From NCBI GenBank assembly GCA_036795455.1, contig DAIRET010000149.1:1-7454 (forward strand): 7,454 nt of DNA, written 5' to 3'. Below are positions 5,277 through 7,454 of this stretch, piece by piece. This stretch comes from DAIRET01 sp036795455. Lineage in GTDB: Bacteria; Bacteroidota; Ignavibacteria; Ignavibacteriales; Ignavibacteriaceae. The position numbers and the translations under genes are program-made. Under the pieces are notes generated by a model. The model had not been told where the DNA came from. It did not search any database and worked only from the letters and a program-made list of their open reading frames with translations. Positions within the stretch are counted from its first letter, which is position 1; every line of letters begins with the position of its first letter.

Positions 5277-6578
5277 TTAATCGCCTGTTAGTTCGGAAAG
5301 ATTGTTATCCGAAGAGCTAACTTTAAATTGAACCATCTTCTGTTTTACTTTTTTAATTAGTTCAAATTCAAGTTTTCCGTAAACGTATTTTTCACCTACG
5401 TTTAGAATTTTTCCAGTCTGGAATGAAATGAAACCGGCAACAGTATTATACTCCTCGGATACCGGTAGAGAAAAGTTAAAAGTATCGTTGAAATCATCAA
5501 TTGCTATTGTACCGAGAATAGCGTACTTGTTTTCTGGCAATTTTGAATACTCTTTCAACTGCGGGTCGGTTTCAACTGAAAAATCACCTACAATTTCACT
5601 TAATATATCTTCAAGTGTTATAACACCTTCGGTACCGCCGTATTCATCCGTAACTACAGCAAGCCGTTCTCCTCTTTTCTGCATCTCCTTTAAAATACCG
5701 GATATATGTTTTGTTTCAGGTACGAAGTATGCAGGTCTAATGAGGTTTTTTATGTCGATTTTTTTATTAATTGCAAATGTCCGCATCATATCTTTTATAT
5801 GAATTATTCCAAGTATATTATCAAACGAATCTTTAAATATAGGAATAAGTGTATGCCCAGTCTTTAAAATCTCATCGAACATAGTATCGTTATCGTCGCA
5901 TATTTCAACTGCAACCATTTCTGTACGTGGAATCATTACTTCGTTGGCTCTTAAGTCGTTGAACTCCAGAACATTCTCAATAAATTCATGCTCGGTTTCG
6001 TCGATAGCACCGGTTTTTAATCCTTCAGAAATAATTACGCGCAGTTCATCTTCTGATATGTTGGAATGTGAATGCGAAAAACCGGCTTTCGTTTTAAATG
6101 GAAAAAGAAATATATTGGCAAGAAAAACGATAGCTTGCTGCGGGTAGTATAATAGCAGCGAGAAAAATGAAATCAACCAAATAAGTTTTGGTGCAAGGGA
6201 GCGGTGATATTTAATCCCTATTGCTCTTGGAATCAACAGCCCGAGGGTTAGATAAATTATTGAAATAATTACAACAGTAATTACAAGCAAAGTCCATCTA
6301 ATCGGCTCTATATCAACTCCGCTTAGAAGCAGTTTGTTCTCGATGTAATGCCCGGATAGAATAGCCGCAGCCACAATGCAGAGCGTTGTGATTATCTGGA
6401 CAGGGGCAATAACCTTTTCAATTTTCTGTTGAAAAGAAGCAATCTTTTTTACAACTGAATTATCCGTGAGTTTCTGGTTATGCTCATGGTCTTCAGTATC
6501 GAAATAAATAATTGAAATTTCTGCCGATGTAATCAAACCGGCAAGCAGTATGAGAAAGATAATTATTAATAAAGTCAT
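5277..6578 (-). CDS. CNNM/CorC-type membrane protein with CBS pair (hemolysin family)
   Basis: This 433-residue inner-membrane protein belongs to the DUF21-CBS-CorC_HlyC family, whose members are linked to magnesium or cobalt export; the name hemolysin is historical. Residues 1-165 are the DUF21 membrane domain, with helices near 1-19, 57-76, 95-118 and 128-161 and the family's SAE motif at 18-20. A tandem CBS pair spans roughly 213-335, including MIPRTEMV (215-222) and VTDEYGGTEGVITLEDILSE (309-328), the usual nucleotide-binding regulatory module. The CorC/HlyC domain covers about 350-420. The order and length are complete. One oddity is that the DUF21 motif usually read as GExxPK is here GLLIPR (113-118), lacking the acidic residue. 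The start ATG has no strong Shine-Dalgarno site but begins directly with the first membrane helix. The gene is separated by 165 bases from the CPBP gene and by 128 bases from pta. The transported ion cannot be told from sequence. Confidence 0.9.
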   Translation of the reverse strand: MTLLIIIFLILLAGLITSAEISIIYFDTEDHEHNQKLTDNSVVKKIASFQQKIEKVIAPVQIITTLCIVAAAILSGHYIENKLLLSGVDIEPIRWTLLVITVVIISIIYLTLGLLIPRAIGIKYHRSLAPKLIWLISFFSLLLYYPQQAIVFLANIFLFPFKTKAGFSHSHSNISEDELRVIISEGLKTGAIDETEHEFIENVLEFNDLRANEVMIPRTEMVAVEICDDNDTMFDEILKTGHTLIPIFKDSFDNILGIIHIKDMMRTFAINKKIDIKNLIRPAYFVPETKHISGILKEMQKRGERLAVVTDEYGGTEGVITLEDILSEIVGDFSVETDPQLKEYSKLPENKYAILGTIAIDDFNDTFNFSLPVSEEYNTVAGFISFQTGKILNVGEKYVYGKLEFELIKKVKQKMVQFKVSSSDNNLSELTGD

Positions 6579-6630
6579 TTTGGGAATTTGCGTTTGTTGG
6601 GTAAATAATCCAATAACCGCTTATGTAATA

Positions 6631-6659
6631 CCTATAAAATTTCTAAAATCTAATGACAA
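6631..6659 (-). promoter_or_regulatory. Probable promoter of the CorC-like gene
   Basis: TTGTCA (6654-6659, five of six) and TATAGG (6631-6636, four of six) lie 17 bases apart on the minus strand, giving a start near 6624 and a leader of about 45 bases. A weak inverted repeat, TTGG with CCAA separated by 9 bases, lies in that leader (about 6598-6614). The rest of the gap back to 6743 shows no clear terminator for the upstream gene, only a T6 run near 6665-6670 without a good stem. Confidence 0.45.
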
Positions 6660-6743
6660 AAATAATAATTCACCGGAGAGATAAAAAAGCGTTTTAAAGA
6701 TAGTTATAGAATCACATTTAAACGGGCAGAAATCTTATGCATG

Positions 6744-7454
6744 TTATTTTAATCTGAACTCCATGCAAAATCGTCCGGTACTTCCTTCAGTAAGATAATC
6801 TGTTAAAATAGATGCGAAAGTAATCGCAGTATGAAGCAGAGTAGTTTTAAGCAACCCGTCTTTATATTCGCTTGTTAAAACTCCCAGCCCAAAACCAAGT
6901 CCAGTAAAAAGTGCGAATCGTTGCAAATCTTTCATTCCGCTAAAGTTACCCGATGGTGTTTCCGGGTAAACATATTCTTTCAAGTCATCAATTGTGGATG
7001 TGAAATGAAAGAGAGTACCCGAAATATGGGGGAACTGTCTGAAACCGATTCTTTCCGAAATATCAGTGTGGCAAAACCCGAAATACATTGATTGGATAAG
7101 ATTTCCCGCTAATTTTGAACCGGTCAATTCCGAGGCGGCAGGGTAAACATAACCCCGGAAGTAACTCTCTTCTCCTATTGAAAAAAGTAGCGACTGAATA
7201 AATATTAAGGGGACGGTCAGCAGTGCATTTTCAAGTTTTAAATTGTTTGCGGTACCATTACGAATAAGTTTAACTGCAGGTACTGCGGCAATCATCGTTA
7301 AAGGGATAAAGATTGTGTATGATGGGGAATCTTCGAACTTGTAGGTATCTCCTTTGAATATTGATGAATAGAATTCACTGAATTTATAATGTTTAATATT
7401 CAAAAGCCTATTGTCGTTTCCATTTTTATTAAGAGCCGTATGATAAGCATCATA
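6744..7454 (-). CDS. CPBP-family intramembrane metalloprotease, N-terminus beyond window
   Basis: The frame stays open to the right edge. Upstream of the TTG at 7401-7403 it reads 17 more codons (starting Tyr-Asp-Ala-Tyr-His), so the TTG is an internal codon and the gene is cut by the window; 236 residues are visible. Counting from the TTG as residue 1, CPBP motif 1 (EExxxR) is Glu78-Glu79 to Arg83, motif 2 (FxxxH) is Phe108-His112, and a possible third histidine is His191. These residues form the Rce1-like membrane active site. Membrane segments lie near 31-46, 59-77, 101-112, 163-177 and 189-204. The third motif reads HTAIT, without the usual Asn, and about 79 residues separate the two histidines, more than usual, owing to a polar stretch at 113-160. 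Bacterial CPBP members act in peptide maturation, immunity or unknown roles; nothing nearby indicates a substrate. No bacteriocin or peptide gene is seen. Confidence 0.75.
   Translation of the reverse strand, partial: YDAYHTALNKNGNDNRLLNIKHYKFSEFYSSIFKGDTYKFEDSPSYTIFIPLTMIAAVPAVKLIRNGTANNLKLENALLTVPLIFIQSLLFSIGEESYFRGYVYPAASELTGSKLAGNLIQSMYFGFCHTDISERIGFRQFPHISGTLFHFTSTIDDLKEYVYPETPSGNFSGMKDLQRFALFTGLGFGLGVLTSEYKDGLLKTTLLHTAITFASILTDYLTEGSTGRFCMEFRLK

Noticed and set aside
5428..5802. 124-codon plus-strand open frame inside the CorC-like gene
   Set aside because: It lies antisense within a strongly conserved coding region, and its serine/isoleucine-rich product is typical of a shadow frame.
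6744..7454. CPBP protease as part of a bacteriocin or immunity cluster
   Set aside because: No small precursor peptide, ABC exporter or regulator is visible nearby; the neighbouring gene is a CorC-like protein in its own transcription unit.

Overview
This AT-rich window carries six complete protein genes and one partial gene, all on the minus strand. A fragment at the extreme left edge may be the end of a plus-strand gene. In transcription order (right to left) the genes are: a CPBP-type intramembrane protease whose N-terminus runs off the right edge, a CorC/CNNM-type membrane protein, phosphate acetyltransferase (pta), a small SpoIIAA/STAS-like protein, an exported glutathione-peroxidase-family thiol peroxidase, a branched-chain aminotransferase (ilvE) and a secreted alkaline phosphatase (phoA). 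The low G+C, the gene types (a STAS-like protein of the kind seen in Bacteroidota relatives, an ilvE of the class that includes mitochondrial BCAT) and the mixture of clear and weak Shine-Dalgarno sites suggest a free-living Gram-negative bacterium of the FCB group, possibly Ignavibacteriota. That placement is an inference from style and not a proof.

Layout. 1-148: a possible end of an outer-membrane barrel gene, then the alkaline phosphatase terminator. 149-1243: alkaline phosphatase. 1244-1363: an intrinsic terminator just upstream of phoA, with a promoter-like sequence before it. 1364-2446: ilvE. 2447-2749: a 303-base AT-rich non-coding region. 2750-3349: thiol peroxidase. 3350-3523: a G+C-rich terminator and a possible promoter. 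3524-3919: STAS-like protein. 3920-4161: a palindrome, a perfect TATAAT and a long inverted repeat. 4162-5148: pta. 5149-5276: an inverted repeat whose arms coincide with the likely pta promoter hexamers. 5277-6578: CorC-like protein. 6579-6743: a probable promoter. 6744 to the right edge: CPBP protease.

The genes do not look like one operon. Gaps are 100-300 bases and several hold a terminator or a promoter-like sequence, so most are probably single-gene transcripts. The functions are housekeeping or stress-related: acetyl-CoA/acetyl-phosphate metabolism, branched-chain amino acids, phosphate scavenging, peroxide defence and ion homeostasis. I see no mobile element, CRISPR array, RNA gene, toxin-antitoxin pair or defence island, and no convincing undescribed multi-gene system. 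The points most worth a second look are regulatory: the terminator only 20 bases before phoA, the inverted repeat on the pta promoter and the 14-bp stem downstream of pta. The truncated, degenerate CPBP protease and the uncharacterised STAS-like protein also merit checking.
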